Below are positions 1 to 6,801 of a stretch of DNA of 9,182 nt, piece after piece. The notes below the pieces were generated by a model. That model did no database searches, was not told the origin of the DNA, and worked only from the letters and a program-made list of their open reading frames with translations. The DNA comes from Flavobacteriales bacterium (lineage in GTDB: Bacteria; Bacteroidota; Bacteroidia; Flavobacteriales_E; Vicingaceae). The stretch is from contig JAJCYN010000183.1 in NCBI GenBank assembly GCA_029262915.1, positions 1 through 9,182 on the forward strand, written 5' to 3'. The stretch's first letter is position 1; every line of letters begins with the position of its first letter. Position numbers and translations under genes: made by a program.

Positions 1-1811
1 ATGTCGTTTCTCAAAAAGGAGGTCATTTTGGGGCAAGTTTAGGAGTTGTAGAATTAACAGTAGCGTTACACTATGTTTTTAATACACCAGATGATAAGTT
101 GGTATGGGATGTTGGGCATCAGGCGTATGGCCACAAGATACTTACCGGGCGAAGAGAACAATTTCACACCAATAGAACTTATAAAGGAATAAGTGGTTTC
201 CCAAAACCATCAGAAAGTGAATATGATGCTTTTGCAGTAGGACATTCTTCTACTTCTATTTCTGCGGCTTTGGGAATGGCGGTTGCCGATCAATATAAAA
301 AAGAAAAAAGACAACATGTTGCTATTATTGGTGATGGTTCTATGACGGCAGGGCTAGCTTTTGAAGGAATGAATCATGGAGGAGTTGAAAATACTAACCT
401 CTTAATCGTGTTGAATGATAACTGTATGGCAATAGATCCAAATGTTGGAGCACTTAAAGATTATTTGACAGATATAACGACTTCTCATACCTATAATAAA
501 GTAAAAGATGAAGTTTGGCATTTATTGGGAAAAGTAAGTAAGTTCGGCCCTAATGCACAGGCTATTGTCCAAAAAATTGAAAATGGGATTAAATCTACTT
601 TATTAAAGCAAAGTAATTTATTTGAGTCGTTAAACTTTAGATACTTTGGACCAATTGATGGACATGATGTAAATTATTTAGCTAAAGTTTTAGAAGATTT
701 AAAAGATATTCCAGGACCTAAAATATTGCATTGTATTACCGAAAAAGGAAAAGGATATCAACCGGCAGAGTCTGGAAATACTACACAATGGCACGCTCCA
801 GGATTGTTTAATAAGGATACAGGAGAGATCATTAAAATAGCACCTAAAAATCCAGCTCCACCAAAATATCAGGATGTATTTGGACATACTATTGTAGAAT
901 TAGCAGAAAAAAATGATAAGATTGTTGGAGTAACACCAGCAATGCCTTCTGGTTGTTCATTGAACATTATGCTGAAGACAATGCCCAATAGAGCATTTGA
1001 TGTTGGAATTGCTGAGCAACATGCAGTTACGTTCTCAGCAGGAATGGCAACACAAGGGTTGATTCCCTTTTGTAATATATATTCTTCGTTTATGCAACGA
1101 GCTTATGATCAGGTAATTCACGATGTGGCATTACAAAACTTGCCAGTTGTTTTCTGTTTAGATAGAGGAGGACTAGTTGGTGCTGATGGTTCAACTCACC
1201 ATGGAGCGTATGATTTAGCTTATTTTAGGTGTATTCCTAATATGATAGTATCTGCACCAATGAACGAGGAGGAATTGAGGAATTTAATGTTTACTGCACA
1301 AGCAGAAAATAATGGACCATTTTCTATTCGTTATCCGAGAGGAACAGGAACTATGGTAGATTGGAAAACTCCTTTCAAAAAGATTAAAATAGGAACAGGA
1401 AGAAGGGTTAAAAATGGTGAAGATATTGCTATTTTAACGATTGGAGATATTGGGAATTATGCTGTAAAAGCTTCTACAACATTAGAAAAACAAAACATCA
1501 ATTTTGCACATTATGATATGCGTTTTGTAAAACCTATTGATGAAATATTGCTACACGAAGTTTTTGGTAAGTTTAAGAAAGTAATTACCGTAGAAAATGG
1601 ATGTGTACAAGGCGGAATGGGAAGTGCTGTTTTAGAATTTATGGCTGATAATAACTATCAAGCTGAAGTAAAACGATTAGGTATTCCGGATAAGTTTATT
1701 GAACATGGAACTCAGGCGGAGTTGTATGATGAATGCTTTTTTGATGATAAAGCAATCATTAAAACAGTAAAATCATTGTTAGGGTCTCAAGAAAATAAGG
1801 CATTAGCTTAA
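1..1811 (+). CDS. dxs: 1-deoxy-D-xylulose-5-phosphate synthase, 5'-truncated by window edge
   Basis: This enzyme condenses pyruvate with glyceraldehyde 3-phosphate to give DXP, the first step of the MEP isoprenoid pathway (also feeding thiamine and pyridoxal synthesis); it is a cytosolic, thiamine-diphosphate-dependent dimer. The frame is already open at base 3 and gives about 602 residues before the stop; E. coli Dxs has 620. The first visible residues ([14 protein letters not shown]) align with the region around E. coli His49, so about 40 N-terminal residues lie outside the window. A TTG at 99 is an internal Leu codon (KLVWDVGHQ), not the start. Visible motifs: His of GGHFG (24-26), the ThDP-binding GDGSMTAG (from about 330) with NDN about 28 residues later, YFGPIDGHD, the catalytic Glu in [10 protein letters not shown] (1014-1016), and [18 protein letters not shown] of the transketolase pyrimidine domain, followed by a C-terminal transketolase domain. 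No frameshift or missing catalytic residue is seen. Identification is secure. Confidence 0.97.
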   Translation, partial: VVSQKGGHFGASLGVVELTVALHYVFNTPDDKLVWDVGHQAYGHKILTGRREQFHTNRTYKGISGFPKPSESEYDAFAVGHSSTSISAALGMAVADQYKKEKRQHVAIIGDGSMTAGLAFEGMNHGGVENTNLLIVLNDNCMAIDPNVGALKDYLTDITTSHTYNKVKDEVWHLLGKVSKFGPNAQAIVQKIENGIKSTLLKQSNLFESLNFRYFGPIDGHDVNYLAKVLEDLKDIPGPKILHCITEKGKGYQPAESGNTTQWHAPGLFNKDTGEIIKIAPKNPAPPKYQDVFGHTIVELAEKNDKIVGVTPAMPSGCSLNIMLKTMPNRAFDVGIAEQHAVTFSAGMATQGLIPFCNIYSSFMQRAYDQVIHDVALQNLPVVFCLDRGGLVGADGSTHHGAYDLAYFRCIPNMIVSAPMNEEELRNLMFTAQAENNGPFSIRYPRGTGTMVDWKTPFKKIKIGTGRRVKNGEDIAILTIGDIGNYAVKASTTLEKQNINFAHYDMRFVKPIDEILLHEVFGKFKKVITVENGCVQGGMGSAVLEFMADNNYQAEVKRLGIPDKFIEHGTQAELYDECFFDDKAIIKTVKSLLGSQENKALA

Positions 1812-1903
1812 TAAATTTTCTTATTTCGATTTCGTTTAGTGTAAACTGTAAAATCCGTATAGAATTTCATTGAAACTGAGACTTTTTAGTCATTCCAAAA
1901 AAG

Positions 1904-1911
1904 TATATTTG
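1904..1911 (+). promoter_or_regulatory. possible recJ promoter -7 element (TATATTTG)
   Basis: TATATTTG matches the Bacteroidota -7 consensus TAnnTTTG exactly and ends 7 nt before the recJ ATG. No convincing TTTG is found 19 nt upstream; the best is a T-run at about 1883-1886. If used, transcription would begin within a few bases of the ATG. The rest of the dxs-recJ spacer shows no terminator hairpin, so readthrough from dxs is also possible. Confidence 0.35.
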
Positions 1912-1918
1912 AATAATA

Positions 1919-3631
1919 ATGCAAAAGCACTGGAAAATAAAAGGGCAATCCAATCCTGAGGAGGTTAAAATACTTTCATCCAAGCTTAATAATTTAGACG
2001 AAACTTTAACCAATATTTTGCTGCAACGAAAGATTGATACTTTCGAAAAAGCTAAAACATTTTTTAGACCAAGTTTAGAAGAAATTCATGATCCTTTTTT
2101 AATGAAGGATATGGATAAAGCGGTTGAGCGATTACAATTTGCTATTGAAAACAATGAAAAGATTCTCATTTATGGAGATTATGATGTAGATGGAACTACT
2201 TCTGTAGCATTAGTATATTCCTATTTAAAAAATTATTACGAGCATTTGGATTACTATATCCCTGATCGCTATACTGAAGGTTATGGAATTTCATTTCAAG
2301 GAATTGACTATGCGGTAGAAAACGATTATCAATTAATTATTGCGTTAGATTGTGGAATTAAGGCCATTGAGAAAATTGATTATGCTATTGAAAAAAGAGT
2401 AGATTTTATTATTTGTGATCATCATAGACCTGGAAATGAAATTCCAAAAGCAGTTGCTGTTTTAGATCAAAAAAGAGAAGATTGTAATTATCCTTATAAG
2501 GAATTGTCAGGATGTGGAGTTGGTTTTAAGCTGATGCAAGCTTGGACTCAGAAAACCAAAAAAGATACATCTAAATTGATGGAATATTTAGATTTATTAG
2601 CAATAAGCACATGTGCCGATATTGTGCCTATAACTGGAGAAAATAGAGTATTTGTTTATTATGGCTTAAAAGTAATCAATGAAAACCCACGCTTAGGAAT
2701 TAAAGCAATGGTAGAGTTAGCAAAGTTGAAGAATGAATTGACAGTTACCGATGTTGTTTTTACCATTGCTCCAAGAATTAATGCTGCAGGAAGAATTGAA
2801 ACAGGAAATAAAGCTGTAGAAATGTTAGTGGAAGAAAACAATGAAAAAGCGTTAGAATTCGGAGGGAATATCAATGAGTTAAACATTGAAAGAAAAGATT
2901 TGGACAGAGCAATTACAGCAGAGGCATTACAATATATTGAAGAAAATGTTGCTTTGCAAAACAAGAAAACAACGGTACTTTTCCAAGATAATTGGCACAA
3001 AGGTGTGATAGGAATTGTTGCTTCTAGATTAATAGAAACACATTATCGCCCAACAATCATTTTAACTGAATCTAATGGTAAAGCAACAGGTTCTGCTCGA
3101 TCAGTAAAAGATTTTGATGTCTATAATGCCATTGATGCATGTAGCAATTTGTTAGAGCAGTTTGGTGGACATAAATATGCCGCTGGTTTAACGATGCCAT
3201 TGAAAAACTTAGAAGCATTTACACAAAAGTTTGAAAAGGTGGTTTCATCCCAAATAGATGATGAATTATTGATTCCAAAAATTGGTATTGATGCCAAATT
3301 GGAATTAAGTCAGATAACAGCTCAATTTTATAAAATACTAAAACAATTTTCTCCTACAGGTCCAGGAAATATGAGACCTATTTTTATGTCTGAAAATGTT
3401 TTTATTACCAATAACTCTCGGAAAATAGGAGAAGATAAAACACATTTACGATTAGAAGTTTTTCAAGAAGCAAATCCAGACATTAAATTTAGCTGTATAG
3501 CATTTGGATTAGGAAACGTATTGGATGAAATCGATGAGGGCATTCCTTTTAGTATTGTTTATAGTATTGAAGAAAACCATTGGAATGGAACTACGACTTT
3601 ACAGTTGAATGTTAAGGATATTAAAGTGTAA
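1919..3631 (+). CDS. recJ: single-stranded-DNA-specific exonuclease RecJ
   Basis: RecJ is a 5'-to-3' single-strand DNA exonuclease of the DHH phosphoesterase superfamily. It acts in the cytoplasm in RecF-type recombination, mismatch repair and processing of stalled forks, using Mn2+/Mg2+. The 570-residue product is about the usual length (E. coli 577). Visible motifs in order: YGDYDVDG (85-92, three metal-binding Asp), an Asp in ALDCG (144), DHH (167-169) followed by RPG, SGCGVGFKL (197-205), APRINAAGR (284-292), the WHKGVIGIVASR segment (359-370), GSARS (391-395) and GGHKYAAG (416-423) of the DHHA1 domain, then a C-terminal OB-fold-like region (about 450-570) with SPTGPGN. The ATG is preceded only by AT-rich sequence, as usual in this phylum, and the MQKHWKIK start fits related proteins. 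All catalytic motifs are intact. It lies 107 nt after dxs and converges on oxyR with 7 nt between the stop codons. Confidence 0.97.
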   Translation: MQKHWKIKGQSNPEEVKILSSKLNNLDETLTNILLQRKIDTFEKAKTFFRPSLEEIHDPFLMKDMDKAVERLQFAIENNEKILIYGDYDVDGTTSVALVYSYLKNYYEHLDYYIPDRYTEGYGISFQGIDYAVENDYQLIIALDCGIKAIEKIDYAIEKRVDFIICDHHRPGNEIPKAVAVLDQKREDCNYPYKELSGCGVGFKLMQAWTQKTKKDTSKLMEYLDLLAISTCADIVPITGENRVFVYYGLKVINENPRLGIKAMVELAKLKNELTVTDVVFTIAPRINAAGRIETGNKAVEMLVEENNEKALEFGGNINELNIERKDLDRAITAEALQYIEENVALQNKKTTVLFQDNWHKGVIGIVASRLIETHYRPTIILTESNGKATGSARSVKDFDVYNAIDACSNLLEQFGGHKYAAGLTMPLKNLEAFTQKFEKVVSSQIDDELLIPKIGIDAKLELSQITAQFYKILKQFSPTGPGNMRPIFMSENVFITNNSRKIGEDKTHLRLEVFQEANPDIKFSCIAFGLGNVLDEIDEGIPFSIVYSIEENHWNGTTTLQLNVKDIKV

Positions 3632-3638
3632 TATTTTT

Positions 3639-4577
3639 TTATCTCCATTCTACAACAAAACCTCTTTCCTTTGTTAACATTTTTGCTGGAATAGCGTTTT
3701 TGATGCTTTCAGAAAGGATGCTTAATAATCGTTTTTTAGAATAATTTCGGGTGTATGCAAAACTTACTTCCCGAAGAGGGGTCTTATTAATTTGATTAAT
3801 AATTGTGTTGGGATTTGAAGCATTTTTATCAATGGCTAACTCTGGTAAAAGTGCATAACCACCTTCAATTTCCACTAATTTTTTAATGGTTTCTAAAGAG
3901 CCACTTTCATAATCAAAATGAGATGCGTCATTTAAATTTGTTTTGTAACTACATAAATTTACCACTTGCGAACGAAAGCAGTGACCATTGCTTAAAAGCC
4001 AAAGGTCAGGACTGGCCAATTCGGCTGTTTTTATTGTTTTTTTTGTTGCTAAAGCATGTGATTTATTACTGATGATTTTCATTTCTTCATAAAAAAGCAC
4101 TTCTTCTGCTATTCCTTTTTCATGTAGGGGTGTAACTAATATTCCTACATCCAGCATATCTTTTTTTAGCTGAAAAATAATTTCATCAGTTAAAAGTTCC
4201 ACAACCTTAACCTGAATGTCAGGGTATTGTCTAGTGAATTTTCCAATAAACAGGGGAAGTAAATAAGGAGCAAGAGATGGAATAATTCCTATGCTTATTT
4301 CTCCGGAAATTGAGTTGCTGTCCTCACTAATGATTTCATCAATTTTTTTTGCTTCCGCTATTATTGTACGTGCTTGTTCAATTATTTTTGATCCAATTTC
4401 AGTTGGAATAATAGGTTGTTTTGTTCGATCAAAAATGATGACTCCTAGATCATCTTCCATTTTTTTTATTTGCATACTCAAGGTAGGTTGAGTAACAAAG
4501 CTTTTTTTTGATGCTGTAACAAAGTGCCTGTAGGTATCTACGGCAATGATATATTCGAGTTGGATGAGTGATGTCAT
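3639..4577 (-). CDS. oxyR: peroxide-sensing LysR-family regulator OxyR
   Basis: This LysR-type transcription factor is predicted to sense hydrogen peroxide by forming a disulfide and to control antioxidant genes. The 312-residue product has an N-terminal winged helix-turn-helix (about 1-60, including ASKKSFVTQPTLSMQIKKMEDDLG), a linker helix (about 60-90) and a two-lobed periplasmic-binding-type regulatory domain (about 92-300). The key evidence is GHCFRSQVVNLC: Cys200 and Cys209 are nine residues apart and match E. coli OxyR Cys199 and Cys208 (GHCLRDQAMGFC), with the flanking His and Arg kept. E. coli Thr100 in the peroxide pocket (IPTVGPYLLP) is replaced by Ser101 (IPSLAPYLLP). The ATG at 4577 gives MTSLIQLEYI, in register with OxyR N termini. 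It is divergent from the VOC gene; an OxyR-like palindrome overlaps its own promoter, suggesting autorepression. No catalase, ahpC or dps gene is in the window. The family is certain; the OxyR subtype is strong because of the cysteine pair. Confidence 0.92.
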   Translation of the reverse strand: MTSLIQLEYIIAVDTYRHFVTASKKSFVTQPTLSMQIKKMEDDLGVIIFDRTKQPIIPTEIGSKIIEQARTIIAEAKKIDEIISEDSNSISGEISIGIIPSLAPYLLPLFIGKFTRQYPDIQVKVVELLTDEIIFQLKKDMLDVGILVTPLHEKGIAEEVLFYEEMKIISNKSHALATKKTIKTAELASPDLWLLSNGHCFRSQVVNLCSYKTNLNDASHFDYESGSLETIKKLVEIEGGYALLPELAIDKNASNPNTIINQINKTPLREVSFAYTRNYSKKRLLSILSESIKNAIPAKMLTKERGFVVEWR

Positions 4578-4581
4578 TATA

Positions 4582-4612
4582 CAAATATAGATAATATCTA
4601 TATAAATATAAA
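4582..4612 (-). promoter_or_regulatory. predicted oxyR promoter (TTTA-N19-TATATTTG)
   Basis: On the minus strand, TTTA (4609-4612) and TATATTTG (4582-4589) are separated by exactly 19 nt. This matches the Bacteroidota promoter TTTG-N19-TAnnTTTG in all but one base of the -33 element. The -7 element ends only 4 nt before the oxyR ATG, so the transcript would be leaderless or nearly so. The -7 element overlaps the palindrome at 4585-4603. This is a prediction from sequence only. Confidence 0.55.
4585..4603. promoter_or_regulatory. predicted OxyR operator (19-nt palindrome)
   Basis: ATATAGATA-A-TATCTATAT is a perfect inverted repeat with 9-bp arms around one base. Within it, 4587-4601 fits the E. 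coli OxyR dimer site ATAGnTnnnAnCTAT at all ten specified positions. A second dimer site at the classical 7-nt spacing is not recognisable on either side (about 4609-4623 or 4565-4579), so only half of the tetrameric site is clear. It overlaps the oxyR -7 element and lies 18 nt from the predicted -33 of the divergent VOC promoter. It could repress oxyR and activate the neighbour. The local AT richness raises the chance of a coincidental match. Confidence 0.6.
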
Positions 4613-4621
4613 AAGAATCGA

Positions 4622-4653
4622 TTTGATTTATAAATTAAACTGTCTCACCTTTG
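4622..4653 (+). promoter_or_regulatory. predicted promoter of the VOC gene (TTTG-N20-CACCTTTG)
   Basis: TTTG at 4622-4625 and CACCTTTG at 4646-4653 are separated by 20 nt. This differs from TTTG-N19-TAnnTTTG by one base in the -7 element and one in spacing. It predicts a start of transcription near 4658 and a leader of about 20-25 nt before the ATG at 4681. A TTG at 4651 falls inside the -7 element, which argues against using it as the translation start. Confidence 0.5.
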
Positions 4654-4680
4654 TTCCATAAATCATTAAAACATACAATT

Positions 4681-5103
4681 ATGAAAACACAAAAAATTTA
4701 CTTAGAACATGCAAACATTACTGTAAACAATTTAAAAGAAGGTATTCAGTTTTTCCAAACAGCTTTTCCGCATTTTAAAATAAGAGGAGGAGACAATGAA
4801 ACAAGAGAATGGGTACATCTTGGCGATGATAACACTTACATAGCAATAAACCAAGCTGAAATTGATGTCAAGAAAAATGAAAAGAATTATGATAAAATAG
4901 GCATTAATCATATAGGGTTTGTAGTACAGGATGTAGAAGAAATTGCTGACAATTTATTAAGTAAAGGGTATAAAAGAGATTATCCGATACAAATAGAAAA
5001 ATTTAGAATTAGAGATTATTTTACCGATGCGGATGGTAATGAATACGAATTTGTACAATACTTGAGTGATAAAACAGAAGAAAAAAATAGTTATAACAAC
5101 TAG
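4681..5103 (+). CDS. VOC (glyoxalase/bleomycin-resistance/dioxygenase) superfamily protein
   Basis: This 140-residue single-domain protein has the paired beta-alpha-beta-beta-beta fold of the vicinal oxygen chelate superfamily. The first half (about 6-60) begins with LEHANITVNNLKEGIQFF; the second half (about 73-128) begins with INHIGFVVQDVEEIADNL and ends DADGNEYEFVQY. Candidate metal ligands at the usual positions are His10, Gln58 (or Glu60), His77 and Glu123, so a divalent-metal site is plausible, but the second ligand is uncertain. Members include glyoxalase I, fosfomycin-resistance enzymes and ring-cleaving dioxygenases; the substrate cannot be told from sequence. The C-terminal tail (about 129-140) is polar and probably disordered. 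The ATG at 4681 is preferred over an in-frame TTG at 4651 because the TTG lies in the predicted promoter and the ATG matches the start of the fold. It is divergent from oxyR, with an OxyR-like operator between them, so a role in oxidative or electrophile stress is a reasonable inference. It is followed by a strong terminator. Confidence 0.88.
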   Translation: MKTQKIYLEHANITVNNLKEGIQFFQTAFPHFKIRGGDNETREWVHLGDDNTYIAINQAEIDVKKNEKNYDKIGINHIGFVVQDVEEIADNLLSKGYKRDYPIQIEKFRIRDYFTDADGNEYEFVQYLSDKTEEKNSYNN

Positions 5104-5119
5104 ACTATATTATTAAATT

Positions 5120-5154
5120 AATAAAAAGAGGTATGATTCATACCTCTTTTTATT
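5120..5154. terminator. bidirectional intrinsic terminator (perfect 16-bp inverted repeat)
   Basis: AATAAAAAGAGGTATG and CATACCTCTTTTTATT form a perfect 16-bp inverted repeat around a 3-nt ATT loop. The G+C-containing core GAGGTATG/CATACCTC is flanked by A-runs on the left and T-runs on the right, so either strand reads as a hairpin followed by U residues. It sits between the ends of the convergent VOC gene (stop at 5103) and lptB (stop at 5160), where one shared terminator is expected. Confidence 0.9.
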
Positions 5155-5159
5155 TTGAT

Positions 5160-5891
5160 TTAAACCTTTCTCCTCAACTCAAAATTCTGTCCTAAATAAA
5201 CCCTTCGAACTTGTTCATCAGCGGCTAGTTCTTCGGCAGTACCAGCTTTTAATATTTCTCCTTCAAATAAGAGGTAGGCCCTATCAGTAATGCTTAAAGT
5301 CTCTTGTACATTGTGGTCGGTAATTAATATGCCAATGTTTTTTTCTTTTAGTTTGGCAACTATGCCTTGGATGTCTTCCACTGCAATTGGGTCAACACCA
5401 GCAAAGGGTTCATCCAATAAAATAAAGTTAGGATTAGAAGCTAAAGAACGAGCTATCTCAGTTCTTCGTTTTTCTCCACCAGATAAATTATGTCCTAAGT
5501 TTTTACGCACGTGTCCTAAACCAAATTCTTCAATTAACTCTTCTAATCGTTGCTTTTGCTCTTCTTTAGTTAAATCCATCATTTCTAAAATAGCGGAAAT
5601 GTTATCTTCAACGCTTAGTTTTCTAAAGACGGAAACCTCTTGCGGTAAATAACCAACTCCCATTTGTGCTCTTTTATACATTGGAGAATTTGTTATTTCT
5701 TTTTCATCCAAAAAAACTTTGCCAGAATTGGGTTGAACTAAGCCAACAATCATATAAAAAGAAGTGGTTTTTCCAGCACCATTTGGACCCAATAACCCTA
5801 CTATTTCTCCTTGTTTTACATCTATAGAAACTCCTTTTACAACAGTTCGTTTACCGTATTTTTTAATGATGTTTTCCGCTCTTAAAATCAT
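5160..5891 (-). CDS. lptB: LPS export ABC transporter ATP-binding protein LptB
   Basis: LptB is the cytoplasmic ATPase that, with the membrane proteins LptF and LptG, extracts lipopolysaccharide from the inner membrane and drives it along the Lpt bridge. The product has 243 residues (E. coli 241). Visible motifs: Walker A GPNGAGKT (35-42), Q-loop GYLPQE (80-85, Gln84), signature LSGGE (136-140), Walker B ILLDE (157-161, catalytic Glu161), D-loop AGVD (164-167) and switch His193 in ITDHN. The stretch [20 protein letters not shown], then [20 protein letters not shown] and the tail [11 protein letters not shown] are the LptB hallmarks that set it apart from other ABC ATPases. It is the last gene of the leftward run, 52 nt after tatC and directly before the terminator. 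A near-match -7 element (TATATTTA, 5896-5903) lies 4 nt before the ATG. No lptA, lptC, lptF or lptG gene is in the window. Confidence 0.95.
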   Translation of the reverse strand: MILRAENIIKKYGKRTVVKGVSIDVKQGEIVGLLGPNGAGKTTSFYMIVGLVQPNSGKVFLDEKEITNSPMYKRAQMGVGYLPQEVSVFRKLSVEDNISAILEMMDLTKEEQKQRLEELIEEFGLGHVRKNLGHNLSGGEKRRTEIARSLASNPNFILLDEPFAGVDPIAVEDIQGIVAKLKEKNIGILITDHNVQETLSITDRAYLLFEGEILKAGTAEELAADEQVRRVYLGQNFELRRKV

Positions 5892-5943
5892 AAGCTAAAT
5901 ATAGCGATTTAGTTGAAAATAAAATAACCCTTTATCATAGTGT

Positions 5944-6759
5944 TTATTGCTTAGCAGACTTTTTTACCACTATTTTAGAAATATAAATACTAAATTCATA
6001 CAAAATAAGTAACGGTATAGTCAGTAGTACTTGACTTGATATGTCTGGAGGTGTAATAATTGCTGACAATACTAGGGTAACCACAATCGCATGTTTTCTA
6101 TATTTTCTCATAAATTCGGGAGTAATCAACCCTAATTTAGATAAGAAAAATACAATGAGTGGAAGCTGGAAAACTAATCCACAAACTAAGGTAACAGTTG
6201 TAACCGTAGAAATGAATGAACTCAATGTAATTTGGTTTTGAACTTGCTCACTCACTTCATAATTTCCTAAAAACTGCACAGACAATGGAGAGACAAAATA
6301 ATAACCGAACAAAATTCCAAGTGTAAATAATAATGAGCCAGAAAAAACCAATCCTAGTGCATACTTTTTTTCTCCTTTTTTAAGTGCTGGAGTAATAAAT
6401 CGCCATATTTCAAAGAGCATATAAGGAAAAGCCAAAACAATACCTGCAACCAATGATGTTACTATATGAATGGTAAATTGGCCACTCATAGTAATGTTAA
6501 TTAGGCTAAAGCTAATTTCACTCATGCAAAGATCATCTCCTCTACCAATTAGGTGGGAAAATTTACAAAATAGCTCATAAGTCCAAAAATCCGAATTCTT
6601 TTGTGCCAAGATGACGGTATCAAAAACGAAAGACTTAAATATGAAAGCAAGAATTGTAAAAAGGAGGATAACGATAGTTGATCTGACCAAGTGCCATCTA
6701 AACACTTCAAGATGCTCCAGAAATGACATTTCTGCTTTATTATCTTCACTCTCACTCAT
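5944..6759 (-). CDS. tatC: Sec-independent (twin-arginine) translocase subunit TatC
   Basis: TatC is the six-helix inner-membrane receptor that binds twin-arginine signal peptides and, with TatA-type subunits, exports folded proteins. The 271-residue product begins with a short acidic cytosolic tail and then MSFLEHLEVFRWHL (11-24), the signal-peptide-binding start of the family. Hydrophobic segments are at about 28-50, 96-120, 136-160, 184-206, 223-237 and 243-260. The first cytosolic loop reads FEIWRFITPALKKGEKK (116-132); Phe121 and Glu130 correspond to E. coli Phe94 and Glu103. The first periplasmic loop (about 50-95) is longer than in E. coli and carries Cys65 and Cys78, which I recall as usual in Bacteroidota TatC. 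The ATG at 6759 is chosen over an in-frame TTG at 6771, which overlaps a TACATTTG promoter-like element. It lies 42 nt after manC and 52 nt before lptB; no tatA or tatB gene is present here. Confidence 0.95.
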   Translation of the reverse strand: MSESEDNKAEMSFLEHLEVFRWHLVRSTIVILLFTILAFIFKSFVFDTVILAQKNSDFWTYELFCKFSHLIGRGDDLCMSEISFSLINITMSGQFTIHIVTSLVAGIVLAFPYMLFEIWRFITPALKKGEKKYALGLVFSGSLLFTLGILFGYYFVSPLSVQFLGNYEVSEQVQNQITLSSFISTVTTVTLVCGLVFQLPLIVFFLSKLGLITPEFMRKYRKHAIVVTLVLSAIITPPDISSQVLLTIPLLILYEFSIYISKIVVKKSAKQ

Positions 6760-6768
6760 AATTGAGGT

Positions 6769-6776
6769 CAAATGTA
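6769..6776 (-). promoter_or_regulatory. possible internal tatC promoter -7 element (TACATTTG)
   Basis: On the minus strand TACATTTG matches TAnnTTTG exactly and ends 9 nt before the tatC ATG, in the 42-nt manC-tatC gap. No TTTG-like -33 is visible at 19 nt upstream (CACA on the minus strand), so it is weak support for separate transcription of tatC-lptB. Confidence 0.3.
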
Positions 6777-6801
6777 AGTAACTTGAAATAAATGATGTGT
6801 G

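Noticed and set aside
99..101. TTG as a possible start of the dxs product
   Set aside because: The same frame is open back to base 3 and encodes conserved Dxs sequence ([19 protein letters not shown]) including the catalytic His, so the TTG is an internal Leu codon and the gene is cut by the window edge.
1879..1890. GACT-TTTT-AGTC small inverted repeat before recJ
   Set aside because: The stem is only 4 bp without a strong G+C core or a following T-run, so it is not a convincing dxs terminator.
2659..3000. 113-codon open frame on the minus strand inside recJ
   Set aside because: It lies wholly opposite an intact, strongly conserved recJ coding region and shows no recognisable protein features; it is a shadow. 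The same holds for the shorter opposite-strand frames at 699-887, 4291-4491, 5290-5652, 6041-6241 and 6549-6755.
4651..4680. Ten-codon N-terminal extension of the VOC protein from a TTG start
   Set aside because: The TTG lies inside a promoter -7-like element, the extra residues do not belong to the fold, and the ATG at 4681 starts at the expected place.
5894..5905. GCTA-AATA-TAGC small inverted repeat before lptB
   Set aside because: A 4-bp stem in AT-rich DNA is too weak for a terminator or operator call.
6760..6771. Four-codon N-terminal extension of TatC from a TTG start
   Set aside because: The TTG overlaps TACATTTG and an ATG at 6759 gives a normal TatC N terminus.
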